This document shows, piece after piece, positions 19,748 through 30,151 of a stretch of 32,930 nt of DNA. Made by a program: the position numbers and the translations under genes. The notes under the pieces were generated by a model. It saw only the letters and a program-made list of their open reading frames with translations, searched no databases and was not told where the DNA came from. Each line of letters opens with the position of its first letter. Position 1 is the stretch's first letter. Source of the stretch: Deltaproteobacteria bacterium (GTDB lineage: Bacteria > Desulfobacterota > Desulfobacteria > Desulfobacterales > JAFDFH01); assembly GCA_019309945.1 (NCBI GenBank), contig JAFDFH010000004.1, positions 1 to 32,930 on the forward strand. The letters run 5' to 3'.

Positions 19748-22381
19748 CTATTCCAGCTCGGGTTTGATCTCTTCGAGATAATAGCATTCAATGGTATCGC
19801 CGACTTTGATATCATTGTAATTTTCAATACCGATACCGCATTCATATCCGCTTTGAACTTCTTTGACATCATCTTTAAATCGCCGCAGGGAAGAAATCTT
19901 GCTGTTATGGCAGACGATTCCATCCCGAAGCAAGCGCGCATTTTGTCCTCGCTCCACCTTCCCGTCAGTCACATAACAGCCTGCAATGGTACCGATTTTG
20001 GGAACATGGAAGACTTCACGAACCTCGGCTCGGCCAAGAATCCGTTCTTCAAAAGTAGATGCCATCATTCCAACCATGGCATCCTTGATGTCTTTGATCG
20101 CATTGTAAATAACATCATAAAAACGCATATCCACGCCTTCTTCATTCGCATGGTCGTGAACTTTTGCGTTGGGCCGCACATTAAAGCCTAAAATGATCGC
20201 ATTGGATACAGCCGCCAGTGAGATATCTGATTCAGTTATTGTCCCGGTGGCCGAATGAACGACTTTTATTTTCACCTCATCGGTGGAAAGTTTTGTAAGA
20301 GAGTCTTTAAGCGCTTCAATTGAACCATGTACATCGGCCTTAATAATAAGGTTCAATTCTTTGACTTCTTCCTCCTGCATCTTTTCAAAAAGGCCTTCAA
20401 GGCTTAATCGACTTGATTTGGCCAGTTCCACTGTCCGCTGTTTTTTCATCCGGTGCAAGCTGATCTGTTTGGCGCTTTTATCGTCGATAATTACTACCAA
20501 TTCATCACCGGATTGAGGAACCCCGGATAGCCCAATCACTTCCACAGGAATTGAAGGGCCTGCTTTTTCAACCTGAATGCCACGGTCGTTCAACAGGGCA
20601 CGGACTTTCCCATAATGCATCCCGCACACCACTGATTCGCCGGCATGCAGGGTCCCTTCTTTAATGAGAACGGTCGCAACAGGGCCTCTGCCGGCATCCA
20701 GCTTGGCCTCAATCACGTGACCTCGGGCAAGCTTGTCGGCATTGGCCTTTAGCTCTAAAACTTCGGACTGGAGGAGTATCATTTCAAGGAGTTCGCCAAC
20801 CCCGAGATTCTGTTTGGCAGAAACATTGACAAAGATGGCGTCACCTCCCCATTCCTCGGGTACTAGCCCGTGTTCGGCAAGCTCCCTTTGAACACGTTCG
20901 ATATTCACATTGGGTTTATCGATTTTATTGATTGCAACAATAATCGGGACATTTGCGGCTCTGGAGTGGTTGATGGCCTCAATGGTTTGTGGCATAACGC
21001 CGTCGTCGGCGGCAACAACCAGAACGACCAGATCGGTAACGCCGGCGCCCCGGGCTCGCATTGCGGTGAAGGCCGCATGCCCCGGTGTATCCAAGAAGAC
21101 GATTTGCCCACTATCGGTTGACACATTGTAGGCCCCAATGTGCTGTGTGATTCCGCCCGCTTCCATTTCGGTTGTTTTTGTTTTGCGTATGACATCCAAA
21201 AGAGATGTTTTGCCGTGATCCACATGCCCCATAATGGTAACCACGGGAGATCTTTCAGTCAGTTTGTCAGGATCATCTTTTTCGATAGGTAAAACAGCTT
21301 CTTCTGCAAAAGAGGCTTTCTCCAGCTCGTAATTGAATTCAGATGCTACCAGAGCTGCGGTATCAAAGTCTATGGTTTGATTCAGCGTTGCCATAACACC
21401 CAGAGTCATCAATTGTTTGATCATTTCTCCGGCCTTAATTCCTATTCGTTTGGCAAGATCAGAAAGAGCAATGGTTTCATCGATTTTAATGCGCCGTTTG
21501 ATGGCTTTCGGAATGGTAATTTGAGGCTTTTCCCCCTTGAAGGCTTTGCTCTTCGCCATTTTACGAGTCTTTTTGCTTTTGATTTTTTCTCCGGCATAAA
21601 GGTCTTTGCCCTCAACAACCTCTTTACTACGGAAGGAAATTTTCTTTTTAAAAAACCGCTTGTCTTTTACAGGCTCTCCAAGTCGCTTTTTATCAAGCTT
21701 CTTTTTGCCTTTTTCAGGCACAGGGTCCGGTCGCATTTCATTTTCTTTGGGGGCTTGGTCTACAGCGGGTTTCTTTTCAACTTTTGCTTTTGATTTTTTC
21801 ACCGGAGCTTCGGTCTCTTCGGATATTATTTCTGGGGGCTTTACCGCTAATTTTATAATCTTTGCCGGTGTTTCTTTCTTTGCTTTTTTGGCCGGCTTTA
21901 ATTTTTTTACAGCAGAGGGTTTTGCGATTTTCGATGGGGCGGGTTCCTTCTGTGCCGGTTCATCTTTTTCCGGAACGATTCGAAGACGTTCTTCAACAGC
22001 TTCACCTTTAAGCGGCGCCTTTATCTTTTGGGGAAGGACCTCTTTTTTTGTTTCTTTTTCTTTGGGCGCTTTTTTAGCTGGTTTCTCGGCAACCGTAGCT
22101 TCTTCAGAAGGCGTCTGCGGTTCAGAAACAAGAGCTATTTTTACATCCTGTTTCTTCACAACTCTTTTTCTTTTTCGAATAATACCCGGTTTTACACGTG
22201 TGACTTCGACGCCTTCAGGTTTCAAATCGAGAAGTCTTTCCTTAATGGTGGAAACTGTTTCTTCATCCAGAGAGCTCATATGGCTCTTTACGGGAAAATC
22301 CATATCCTGTAACTTTCCAAGAATTACCTTGTTTGTCATGTTAAGATCCCTGGCAAGTTCATATACCCTGATCTTTGCCAT
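19748..22381 (-). CDS. infB: translation initiation factor IF-2
   Basis: IF2 N-domain, Lys/Pro/Glu-rich linker, [26 protein letters not shown]. Confidence 0.98.
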   Translation of the reverse strand: MAKIRVYELARDLNMTNKVILGKLQDMDFPVKSHMSSLDEETVSTIKERLLDLKPEGVEVTRVKPGIIRKRKRVVKKQDVKIALVSEPQTPSEEATVAEKPAKKAPKEKETKKEVLPQKIKAPLKGEAVEERLRIVPEKDEPAQKEPAPSKIAKPSAVKKLKPAKKAKKETPAKIIKLAVKPPEIISEETEAPVKKSKAKVEKKPAVDQAPKENEMRPDPVPEKGKKKLDKKRLGEPVKDKRFFKKKISFRSKEVVEGKDLYAGEKIKSKKTRKMAKSKAFKGEKPQITIPKAIKRRIKIDETIALSDLAKRIGIKAGEMIKQLMTLGVMATLNQTIDFDTAALVASEFNYELEKASFAEEAVLPIEKDDPDKLTERSPVVTIMGHVDHGKTSLLDVIRKTKTTEMEAGGITQHIGAYNVSTDSGQIVFLDTPGHAAFTAMRARGAGVTDLVVLVVAADDGVMPQTIEAINHSRAANVPIIVAINKIDKPNVNIERVQRELAEHGLVPEEWGGDAIFVNVSAKQNLGVGELLEMILLQSEVLELKANADKLARGHVIEAKLDAGRGPVATVLIKEGTLHAGESVVCGMHYGKVRALLNDRGIQVEKAGPSIPVEVIGLSGVPQSGDELVVIIDDKSAKQISLHRMKKQRTVELAKSSRLSLEGLFEKMQEEEVKELNLIIKADVHGSIEALKDSLTKLSTDEVKIKVVHSATGTITESDISLAAVSNAIILGFNVRPNAKVHDHANEEGVDMRFYDVIYNAIKDIKDAMVGMMASTFEERILGRAEVREVFHVPKIGTIAGCYVTDGKVERGQNARLLRDGIVCHNSKISSLRRFKDDVKEVQSGYECGIGIENYNDIKVGDTIECYYLEEIKPELE

Positions 22382-22585
22382 TTATCCCCCTTGGTTCCGA
22401 TGATCGCATCGACTTACGATTGTTTTATTCAGTTCGACGCCTTGCCGTTCTCCCATGATATCCCCCATTATAACGATAAGTGGTGGATGCCTGGTCAGAA
22501 GTCGTAATTCATGCGTCGTGTATTTAAAATCAGCCAGAGTTTTCTTCAGAGCTTTTTTGAGTATCAGTTCCGCGAGCTCCATCAT
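22382..22585 (-). CDS. small hypothetical ORF (67 aa) between nusA and infB
   Basis: ATG ORF overlapping the nusA 3' end out of frame and ending at the infB start. Occupies the position where ylxR is usual but lacks a YlxR motif. Confidence 0.35.
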   Translation of the reverse strand: MMELAELILKKALKKTLADFKYTTHELRLLTRHPPLIVIMGDIMGERQGVELNKTIVSRCDHRNQGG

Positions 22586-24116
22586 TTTTTATCGCTTCCG
22601 AATTTTCTGATGGCGCCAACGCCTCAGAGGCCTCGTTACGAGTGGTCGGGTCAGGTTTCGGCTGTTCTTCAATGATCTGGCCTTCTGAATCATCAATGTC
22701 GGTCGTATCGTTGATATCTGCTGGTGTTTTCTCTGATAAAGACTCTTCAGAGGTCTCGTTACGAGTGGTCATGTCAGGTTGCGGCTGTTCTTCAATGATC
22801 TGGTCTTCTGAATCATCAATGTCGGTCGTATCGTTGATATCTGCTGATGTTTCTTCTGATAAAGACTCTTCAACCTTTTCATCGGCCATTACTTCAATTG
22901 CGGATTCGATTATTTTCAGGGCTTTTTCTTCGGCAATACCCCTGATTTGAGTCAGATCCTGGACTGACGCAGTGCTGAGTTCTTCAGCAGAAAAAAACCC
23001 CTTTTCATACAGGGCATCCGCCAGACTGATTCCAATTCCAGGTAGTTTCACCAAGGAGTCGTAGCCGTCCTTCATGGCCTGGCTGTAACGGCTTTCACTT
23101 TTTACGTCAAGATACCACCCGGTCAGTTTTGATGCCAGCCGCACGTTCTGACCCCGTTTCCCAATCGCTACCGAAAGAAATTCGTCAGGAACAATGACCT
23201 CCATGGAACGATCCTCTTCATCAATGATAACTCTGGATATCTCTGCAGGTGCCAGCGCATTGCAAACAAATTTTGCTGTATCCGCATGCCAGGGGATAAT
23301 GTCTATTTTTTCACCTCTTAGTTCCTGAACAACATTCTGTACCCGGCTTCCCTTCATGCCGACACAGGCACCGACTGGATCGATATCAGAATCATTCGAG
23401 GAAACGGAAATTTTTGCCCGGCTTCCGGGTTCACGGGCCGCACCCATGATGTTTACGATACCCTCTGAGATTTCAGGCACCTCGGTTTTGAAAAGATTGA
23501 TGATAAAATTTGGATCTGTTCTTGAGAGAATGATCTGAGGCCCCCGGGTGTCATGAAGCACATCCAAAATATATGCCCGTATTCGATCTCCCCGACGATA
23601 TGTTTCTTTAGGCACCTGCTCCCGAGCCGGAAGAAGGCCTTCGGTATGCCCCAGATTGACAATAATGTTATTCCGTTCAATGCGCTGCACAATTCCGTTT
23701 ATAATCTCACCTTTTCGATCTATGAAACTAGAAAAAACCGCATCCCTTTCGGCATCCTTCATTTTCTGGATGATGACCTGTTTGGCCGATTGGGCCGCAA
23801 TCCTGCCGAAGGTGGTTGTGTCCATTTTTTCTCCAAGACTGTCCCCGACTTCGCAATCCGGGTCCAGCTTAGATCCATCCTCCAGAGTCATTTGAATCTC
23901 GGGTTCACTAATCTTTTCAACCACTTCTTTAAATTGAAAAACCTCAATCTCGCCGGTTTCCTCATTATATTGAACTTCAATGTCGACCTTGCTTCCAAAC
24001 TTTTTTCTAGCAGCAGACCTAAGCGCCTCTTCAAGTGCCTTAATCAGGACTTCACGGTCGATCCCCTTATCGCGACTAACCTGTTCAACGACACGCTTAA
24101 TATCTGTTATAAACAT
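22530..24116 (-). CDS. nusA: transcription termination factor NusA with acidic repeated C-terminal tail
   Basis: NusA N-domain, S1 and KH domains (GACVGMKGSRVQNVVQELRGEKIDIIPW), HhH; Asp/Glu-rich tail. Confidence 0.96.
   Translation of the reverse strand: MFITDIKRVVEQVSRDKGIDREVLIKALEEALRSAARKKFGSKVDIEVQYNEETGEIEVFQFKEVVEKISEPEIQMTLEDGSKLDPDCEVGDSLGEKMDTTTFGRIAAQSAKQVIIQKMKDAERDAVFSSFIDRKGEIINGIVQRIERNNIIVNLGHTEGLLPAREQVPKETYRRGDRIRAYILDVLHDTRGPQIILSRTDPNFIINLFKTEVPEISEGIVNIMGAAREPGSRAKISVSSNDSDIDPVGACVGMKGSRVQNVVQELRGEKIDIIPWHADTAKFVCNALAPAEISRVIIDEEDRSMEVIVPDEFLSVAIGKRGQNVRLASKLTGWYLDVKSESRYSQAMKDGYDSLVKLPGIGISLADALYEKGFFSAEELSTASVQDLTQIRGIAEEKALKIIESAIEVMADEKVEESLSEETSADINDTTDIDDSEDQIIEEQPQPDMTTRNETSEESLSEKTPADINDTTDIDDSEGQIIEEQPKPDPTTRNEASEALAPSENSEAIKNDGARGTDTQKSSEENSG
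22625..22870 (-). repeat. 123-bp tandem duplication inside nusA (2 units, 41 aa each)
   Basis: Units 22625-22747 and 22748-22870 both begin cagagg(c/t)ctcgttacgagtggtc; they encode near-identical EESLSE(E/K)T(S/P)ADINDTTDIDDSE(D/G)QIIEEQP(Q/K)PD segments. Confidence 0.9.
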
Positions 24117-24667
24117 CTGTTTTCTCCATAATAATTAACCAGTCGCGCTTTAGTAATTTCTTGAAAAGGAATCGCGACTGTTTTTTCGTTGACCAAGAGT
24201 TTTACAGTTCCTTCTGATATTCCCAAAAGGACGCCTTTAAAATTTTTTTGTCCATCAACGGGTTGATGGGTTTTAATCTTTGCTACATTTCCTTTGAATT
24301 TTTCAAAGTCAAGCGCATTACCCAAAGGGCGATCAGGTCCCGGAGATGATACCTCAAGACTGTAATATTCTTCAGTTTCTATTTTTGCATCCAAAAGGTC
24401 GCTGAACTGGCGGCTGATGCAGACACAGTCGTCCAGTGTAACTCCCCCGGGCTTATCGATATAAAGGCGTAATATCCGGTCCCCCGTCTCTCGTTGATAC
24501 TCGATATGCACCAACTCAACGCCTTCGGCTTCACACAAGGGGGCCGCTAATTTATTCGCCTGGACAATCATTTTTTCTCTGCTTTCCAGAGAAAATCGCA
24601 TTGTCCCAAACTCAGCTTTTTTTCTATTTCGATTGTTTCGCTGAGCTTTCATCGCTTTTTTGTTCAA
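24107..24667 (-). CDS. rimP: ribosome maturation factor RimP
   Basis: VELVHIEYQRETGDRILRLYIDKPGGVTLDDCVCISRQFSDLLD...YSLEVSSPGPDRPL. Confidence 0.95.
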   Translation of the reverse strand: MNKKAMKAQRNNRNRKKAEFGTMRFSLESREKMIVQANKLAAPLCEAEGVELVHIEYQRETGDRILRLYIDKPGGVTLDDCVCISRQFSDLLDAKIETEEYYSLEVSSPGPDRPLGNALDFEKFKGNVAKIKTHQPVDGQKNFKGVLLGISEGTVKLLVNEKTVAIPFQEITKARLVNYYGENRCL

Positions 24668-24670
24668 TCA

Positions 24671-24702
24671 CCAAAAAACAAAAAACGGGCGGTAGCCCGT
24701 TT
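24671..24702 (-). terminator. intrinsic terminator downstream of tRNA-Gly
   Basis: Minus strand AAACGGGC-TACC-GCCCGTTT followed by a T-rich tract (TTTTTTGTTTTTTGG). Confidence 0.75.
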
Positions 24703-24850
24703 CCGATATAATGGGTAGATCTTTGGTGGTGGATTTAAAAACTTTACCAGATCATGCGAATAACCTTTTGAAAAGAATTAACTCCAAACCGTTCGAACAT
24801 AGAAGCTCTACCCTTAAATCACTGTAAAAATGGAAAAGGCACACTCATGG

Positions 24851-24923
24851 AGCGGGCAACGAGATTCGAACTCGCGACACCAAGCTTGGGAAGCTTGTAC
24901 TCTACCAACTGAGCTATGCCCGC
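24851..24923 (-). tRNA. tRNA-Gly (CCC)
   Basis: rc GCGGGCATAGCTCAGTTGGTAGAGTACAAGCTTCCCAAGCTTGGTGTCGCGAGTTCGAATCTCGTTGCCCGCT; acceptor GCGGGCA/TGCCCGC; anticodon loop TTCCCAA. Confidence 0.95.
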
Positions 24924-25014
24924 CGACTAAAAAACAAAATATGACAAAAAATAATTATTGTCAATATTTTTCAACAATTAATTTGGATGCTGGTTACTTG
25001 AGGGTTGATGTATC

Positions 25015-25156
25015 GAGACCTTTGCAAAACGCCCCTTTTTCCCCAATTTCTGTGTCAGGCTCAAATTTTAATCCTCAAAATACTAAATGTATTCCTGTGG
25101 TTAAAATTTTCGCCTTCCTTGAACTTGAACAAAAAGGAGCATTTTGCAAAGGTCTC
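25015..25156 (+). repeat. family-2 long palindromic repeat, copy A
   Basis: Arms GAGACCTTTGCAAAACGCCCCTTTTT / (rc) GAGACCTTTGCAAAATGCTCCTTTTT (24/26). Shared core GTCAGGCTCAAATTTTAATCCTC..AATACTA.ATGTATTCCTGTGGTTAAAATTT. Confidence 0.9.
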
Positions 25157-25224
25157 GTACTGTGAAGAAAAAGGGATACGCTCAAAAACTGTAAGGGGGA
25201 GCATTACCGATTTGTTAATAAGGG

Positions 25225-25605
25225 TTATTCAATCAGCATATCGCGAATGTTTTCAAGTTCTCTGCGGACCTCTTCAAGCGTGGCGGTCGAAGATTTTTTC
25301 TTTTTTTCGGTGGTCAGGGAAGCCAGATGTTGCTTTGCTCCCTGAATCGTATATTTTTTAGCATAAAGGAGGTGTTTGATTCTCAAAATTAACTCGACAT
25401 CACTTTTTCGATAAAGGCGCTGGCCGGAAGAGGTTCGTTTTGGTTTTATCTTTTTGAATTCAGTTTCCCAAAATCTTAAAACATAGGCTGGAACGCCCGA
25501 AATATCGCTGACTTCTCCGATTCTAAAATATAGCTTGTCGGGCAATTCTTTGTGGGAAGATGGATTATTTTGCATTTTAGAGGCGAAAGACGAAATCTTT
25601 AACAA
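25225..25605 (-). CDS. MerR family transcriptional regulator
   Basis: YFRIGEVSDISGVPAYVLRFWETEFKKIKPKRTSSGQRLYRKSDVELILRIKHLLY. Confidence 0.93.
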   Translation of the reverse strand: MLKISSFASKMQNNPSSHKELPDKLYFRIGEVSDISGVPAYVLRFWETEFKKIKPKRTSSGQRLYRKSDVELILRIKHLLYAKKYTIQGAKQHLASLTTEKKKKSSTATLEEVRRELENIRDMLIE

Positions 25606-25628
25606 CGGGAACGCTTAACCGCATATCC

Positions 25629-28043
25629 TTACCGCGGTAACATTCCATCAAATGCGTCTATAAGTTTATCTGTAATATCCCTATGTAGTTGATTTACATT
25701 GTCATCTTCAAGTGTCTCTTTTGGCGATCGGTATATTATTCGAAGAGAGATACTTTTTTTACCGGGTGGAATCGGATCACCTTCGAACGTATTAAATAAA
25801 AGTACCCTTTCCACCAGGTCTTCGTCAATTGCGTTAATGCTTTCCATTATATTTCTGGATTCGATATCCTTATTTATAATAATGGTAATGTCTCGAGCGA
25901 CGGCGGGAAATTTGGGCAGTGGTTTTGAGTGCCGAATGTCGGGGATGTAAGGTATGAGGGTGTCCAGATTAAGTTCGAAAATAAAGGCGGCTTGCTTCAA
26001 ATCATAATTCCGAAGGACTTGAGGCGTTACTTCCCCAACAAGACCCAGGGTGTCATTGCAAGTGTTGATACATGCGGTATATCCGGGTTTTGTATATGTA
26101 CAAGAAATTCCGGGTATTTGGGTGAATATGATGTTGTCGACATTCAAACTGTACAACAGGCCTTCAATCACGCCTTTGATATCGTAAAAATCACAAACGG
26201 TTTCATCATGATGCCAAGAAGCATCAAACCTTGTCCCGGTCCAGATACCTGCCAGCATTTCTATTTCTTCCGGCAGGTTGTCCGGGCCTCTACTGATAAA
26301 GATTTTTCCCACTTCAAACAATTTAAGATTTCTGACTTGATGAGCAATGTTGCGGTGCACCGTTTCTAATAGGCCGGGAATCAATGAAGTTCTCATGACG
26401 GCCTGATCTTCTGTCAAGGGGTTCAAAACATCTACCATCTTCCTTCTTGAATCGTCCGATTGAAGGGCGAGATGATCCCCCGATTTTTTGCTGATAAAAC
26501 TGTAATTGATTGCTTCCGTAAAGCCAAATCCGGTCATCATTGCTTTTATCGTATTTCTGATATCCAATTGCTTGGAAGCTGGACGGGCTTCGGCAGGTAT
26601 CAGTGGAAACGTGGTCGGAATAGTATTATACCCCGAAAGACGGGCAACCTCTTCCATAAGATCGACAGGTCTTTCAATATCCACTCTGAAAGAGGGAGGA
26701 AACACAGTGAGTTTATCACCATTATTTTTTTTCACGTCGAATTCGATCGATTTCAACAGATCTTCCATGTTGTTTTGATCCAGGTGGGTTCCAAGGATAC
26801 GGTTTGTAGCCTTGACACTCAAAGCTATCGCTTGCTTTGATATCTTGCCGGGATGTTCATCAATAATTCCTTCGATTAACCGGCCCCCTGCGATTGTAGC
26901 CATTAGCTGAGCGGCTCTGTTTGCTGCTCTTAGCGTGCCTTCTGGATCGACGCCGCGTTCAAAACGGTGGGAAGCCTCCGTGCTTGAGCCTATCTTCTTT
27001 GAAGTTCTTCGAATACTTGTGGGGCTGAAATACGCACTTTCAATCAGAACACGTGTGCTGCCCGCTTCTATTTCCGAGTTAAGCCCCCCCATGACGCCTG
27101 CAATGGCTACAGGTCCACGCCCATCGCAGATCATCAGTATATCCCGGGAAAGTATTCGTTCTTTATGGTCAAGCGTGGTAAACGTTTCACCTTCATTTGC
27201 CAGTCGGACAACAATTCTATTTTCGACCAAACGGTCAAAATCAAATGCGTGTAGCGGTTGACCGGTTTCCAATAATACAAAGTTGGTGATGTCAACAATG
27301 TTGTTAATCGGCCTTAATCCAACCGACAGGAGACGGTCCTGAAGCCAAAAGGGAGAGGCTTCAACCGAAATGTCCACCAGAAGCCTTGCAACGTATCTCC
27401 GACAGTGGTCCGGCGCTTCGATGACGACAGAAGTGTGCGCAGCAATATTGTCGATTGTTTCGGGGAGCGTACATTCGGGATATTTTAACCTTGTTTTCTG
27501 GATCGCGGCGATTTCTCTACCGACACCGATGATACTTAGACAGTCTGGTCGGTTTGGAGTAAGATCGATTTCAAGCACTTTGTCTGAAAGCTCAAGTGCT
27601 TTTGCGAGCGGATTTCCCACAATTAAAGATGGATCGAGGATCATGATCCCGGAGCGGTCTGTGCCCAGTCCCAGTTCCTTCGCGCTGCACAGCATACCTT
27701 CCGAGGGCACGCCGCGTATGATTTCCTTTTCTAAAGTAGTTCCATCAGAAAGAAGAGTTCCGGGTAAAGCCACCGGTGCAAGTGAATTTTTGTTGATGTT
27801 TGGGGCTCCACATACAATAGAGATCATGCGGTTACCAACATCCACATTGCAAAGCTTTAGCTTGGCAATGTGGGGATGAGGGTTGATTTCATTGATGCGG
27901 CCAACGACGACACGGTTCAGGTATTCATATCGATCGGAAACGGATTCAACTTCAAGCCCGACCATGGTAAGTGCGTCGGCCAGATCATTGATCTCCATTT
28001 CGATTGGAACATATTTATTTAGCCAGCTCAAACTAGCTTTCAT
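25629..28043 (-). CDS. pheT: phenylalanyl-tRNA synthetase beta subunit
   Basis: MKASLSWLNKYVPI, tRNA-binding domain, B3/B4 and B5 domains, C-terminal FDX-ACB. Confidence 0.98.
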   Translation of the reverse strand: MKASLSWLNKYVPIEMEINDLADALTMVGLEVESVSDRYEYLNRVVVGRINEINPHPHIAKLKLCNVDVGNRMISIVCGAPNINKNSLAPVALPGTLLSDGTTLEKEIIRGVPSEGMLCSAKELGLGTDRSGIMILDPSLIVGNPLAKALELSDKVLEIDLTPNRPDCLSIIGVGREIAAIQKTRLKYPECTLPETIDNIAAHTSVVIEAPDHCRRYVARLLVDISVEASPFWLQDRLLSVGLRPINNIVDITNFVLLETGQPLHAFDFDRLVENRIVVRLANEGETFTTLDHKERILSRDILMICDGRGPVAIAGVMGGLNSEIEAGSTRVLIESAYFSPTSIRRTSKKIGSSTEASHRFERGVDPEGTLRAANRAAQLMATIAGGRLIEGIIDEHPGKISKQAIALSVKATNRILGTHLDQNNMEDLLKSIEFDVKKNNGDKLTVFPPSFRVDIERPVDLMEEVARLSGYNTIPTTFPLIPAEARPASKQLDIRNTIKAMMTGFGFTEAINYSFISKKSGDHLALQSDDSRRKMVDVLNPLTEDQAVMRTSLIPGLLETVHRNIAHQVRNLKLFEVGKIFISRGPDNLPEEIEMLAGIWTGTRFDASWHHDETVCDFYDIKGVIEGLLYSLNVDNIIFTQIPGISCTYTKPGYTACINTCNDTLGLVGEVTPQVLRNYDLKQAAFIFELNLDTLIPYIPDIRHSKPLPKFPAVARDITIIINKDIESRNIMESINAIDEDLVERVLLFNTFEGDPIPPGKKSISLRIIYRSPKETLEDDNVNQLHRDITDKLIDAFDGMLPR

Positions 28044-28064
28044 ATCGAAATGACCTATAACCCA

Positions 28065-29072
28065 TTAAAACTGCTTTAAGAATCTGAAATTGTTTTCAAA
28101 ATACTTTCGAATATCATCGATTCGGTATTTCAGCATGGCGATTCGCTCCACGCCCATGCCAAAAGCAAATCCGGTGTATCGGGTGGTGTCGTATCCTACG
28201 ATTTCAAAAACAGCAGGATGAACCATACCCGCGCCTAGCACCTCGAGCCATCCCGTGTGGGAACAAATTCTGCATCCTTTACCTCTGCATTGGACACATA
28301 GAATATCGATCTCTGCACTGGGTTCAGTAAACGGGAAGAAACTGGGACGGAATCTGAGGCTTGTCTGGTCATCAAACATTCGGTGAACAAATGTGGTTAG
28401 AATCCCTTTAAGATCGCCGAAGGAAACCTTTTTGTCGACCAATAGACCTTCCACCTGATGAAACATCGGTGTGTGGGTCAGATCGGAATCGCATCGGTAG
28501 ACTTTGCCCGGCGCAATTACTCTTAAAGGCGGTGAATGTTTCTCCATTACTCTCACCTGGATGGGAGATGTGTGTGTTCGCAGGACAATCGCATCGGAAA
28601 TATAGAACGTATCTTGCATGTCCCGTGCAGGGTGATTTTTTGGAATATTAAGCGCTTCAAAATTATAGTAATCTTTTTCTACCTCCGGTCCTTCAGCAAT
28701 ATCAAAGCCCAGTCTTGTAAAAATGTCACAAATCTGAAGGGTAATTTGTGTGATAGGATGCAGATAGCCCCGTTGAGCCGTTCTTCCAGGCAATGAAACG
28801 TCAATTCGGTCATCTGTTTCAGACGGCTCGGTTTCAAAACGTCGAATGGCTTCTCGGAACTGTGCATCCAGGAAATGCTTGATTTCATTGGCCTCTTTTC
28901 CGATGTCGGGACGTTTTTGCGGTGGGAGTTTGGAGATATTCCTTAGGAATTGAGTAACGATACCCTTTCGGCCCAGATAGCGGATGGAGAGGGCTTGGAT
29001 ACTTTCGAGATCCGGGGCTGATTGAAGTTTCTCCAGCGCCTCGGCCTTGATCTGTCCGATGGATTTTTTCAC
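28065..29072 (-). CDS. pheS: phenylalanyl-tRNA synthetase alpha subunit
   Basis: GYLHPITQ, HPARDMQDTFY, FRPSFFPFTEPSAEID, FAFGMGVERIAMLKY. Confidence 0.98.
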   Translation of the reverse strand: MKKSIGQIKAEALEKLQSAPDLESIQALSIRYLGRKGIVTQFLRNISKLPPQKRPDIGKEANEIKHFLDAQFREAIRRFETEPSETDDRIDVSLPGRTAQRGYLHPITQITLQICDIFTRLGFDIAEGPEVEKDYYNFEALNIPKNHPARDMQDTFYISDAIVLRTHTSPIQVRVMEKHSPPLRVIAPGKVYRCDSDLTHTPMFHQVEGLLVDKKVSFGDLKGILTTFVHRMFDDQTSLRFRPSFFPFTEPSAEIDILCVQCRGKGCRICSHTGWLEVLGAGMVHPAVFEIVGYDTTRYTGFAFGMGVERIAMLKYRIDDIRKYFENNFRFLKQF

Positions 29073-29234
29073 TTTTTAGGCACTATGTTGAGACTAAAAT
29101 TCCGGATTCCTGCGATTCATTATTCCAATTAGGTGCAAAGCAAACGCAGTTCCCTTGAACACAATCGGCTAATTTTTGCGGTCATTCAATGATGAAACGA
29201 CAAATGCTGTTTGTCCTGTATACCGAATCCCGAG

Positions 29235-29585
29235 TTAAATCTGTTCGGAGGCAAGATTGACGATCCGGGTAAATCCAGCCGGATCAGATATTGCCAATTC
29301 CGCAAGAACTTTTCTGTCAAGGGCAATATTGGCGCGTTTTAATCCATGAATAAATTTACCGTAGGTAAGATTATTCATACGCACAGCTGCATTGATCCTG
29401 ATGATCCAGAGTCTCCTGAAATCACGTTTACGCACCCGTCGATCTCGGTAAGCATACATGAGAGCCTTATCTACAGCGTCTGCTGCGGTGCGGAATAATT
29501 TACTGCGACCGCCGCGAAACCCTTTCGCCAGTTTCAACACTTTTTTTCGTCTTCTTCTTGCTTTATAACCTCTTTTAACACGCAT
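29235..29585 (-). CDS. rplT: 50S ribosomal protein L20 (start corrected to MRVKRG)
   Basis: [34 protein letters not shown]. Confidence 0.97.
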   Translation of the reverse strand: MRVKRGYKARRRRKKVLKLAKGFRGGRSKLFRTAADAVDKALMYAYRDRRVRKRDFRRLWIIRINAAVRMNNLTYGKFIHGLKRANIALDRKVLAELAISDPAGFTRIVNLASEQI

Positions 29586-29636
29586 TGTTATTCTCCTAAA
29601 GATTTCGAATTTCTTCAAAGCTCTGCGGCCGTCTTT

Positions 29637-29834
29637 CTATCCATTCGGAAGGAGTTGGCTTAAGACCTTTTTATTTGTCTTATCAACAAGATGGCTCTTT
29701 CTCAGGGATCTTTTACGTTTGGTGGTTTTTTTTGTTAAAATATGATTTGCATGGGATTTTGAATAAACCAGTTTACCCGTTCCGGTTTTTCTAAAACGTT
29801 TTGCTGCAGATCGGTTGGTTTTTATTTTTGGCAT
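29637..29834 (-). CDS. rpmI: 50S ribosomal protein L35
   Basis: [46 protein letters not shown]. Confidence 0.97.
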   Translation of the reverse strand: MPKIKTNRSAAKRFRKTGTGKLVYSKSHANHILTKKTTKRKRSLRKSHLVDKTNKKVLSQLLPNG

Positions 29835-29857
29835 TGTTTATCTTCTCCTTATTTCTC

Positions 29858-29903
29858 AAAAAAATAGATGGCGTGAGCAATCGGTAATTACAAGCTCACG
29901 CCA
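29858..29903 (-). promoter_or_regulatory. hairpin plus T-tract upstream of rpmI: attenuator or L35/L20 leader candidate
   Basis: Perfect 10-bp stem TGGCGTGAGC (29869-29878)/GCTCACGCCA (29894-29903); read on the minus strand it is followed by TCTATTTTTTTG, ~25 nt before the rpmI SD/start. Confidence 0.55.
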
Positions 29904-30000
29904 CCATTGAAAAATTTCATCAAATCATTTAATGGGTCACACTTTTCAATAAACGGATATTTTTATCTGGTTCGGGAGGGTGTTTATCCTCAATTCATTT

Positions 30001-30142
30001 GAGCCAATTTCAAAACGTCCCATTTTGCCCAATCTCTGCGTCAGGCTCAAATTTTAATCCTCGAAATACTATATGTATTCCTGTGGTTAAAATTTCTGCC
30101 TTCCTTGACCTTGAACAAACTGAAACGTTTTGAAACTGGCTC
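30001..30142 (+). repeat. family-2 long palindromic repeat, copy B
   Basis: Arms GAGCCAATTTCAAAACGT / (rc) GAGCCAGTTTCAAAACGT (17/18); core as in copy A; possible 4-bp flank duplication ATTT. Confidence 0.92.
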
Positions 30143-30151
30143 ATTTGCAAA

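Noticed and set aside
21606-22403. 265-aa + strand Phe/Ser-rich ORF
   Set aside because: Antisense of the Lys/Pro/Glu-rich linker of infB; compositional artefact.
22642-22950. + strand ORF with internal repeats (SSMIW.SESSMSVVSLISA)
   Set aside because: Antisense of the nusA tandem duplication.
24830-25165. + strand 111-aa ORF (MEKAHSWSGQRDSNSRHQAWEACTLPTELCPP...)
   Set aside because: Reads antisense through the tRNA-Gly gene into repeat copy A; a typical tRNA-derived spurious ORF.
25005-25361. + strand 118-aa ORF
   Set aside because: Mostly translated repeat copy A plus antisense of the merR gene.
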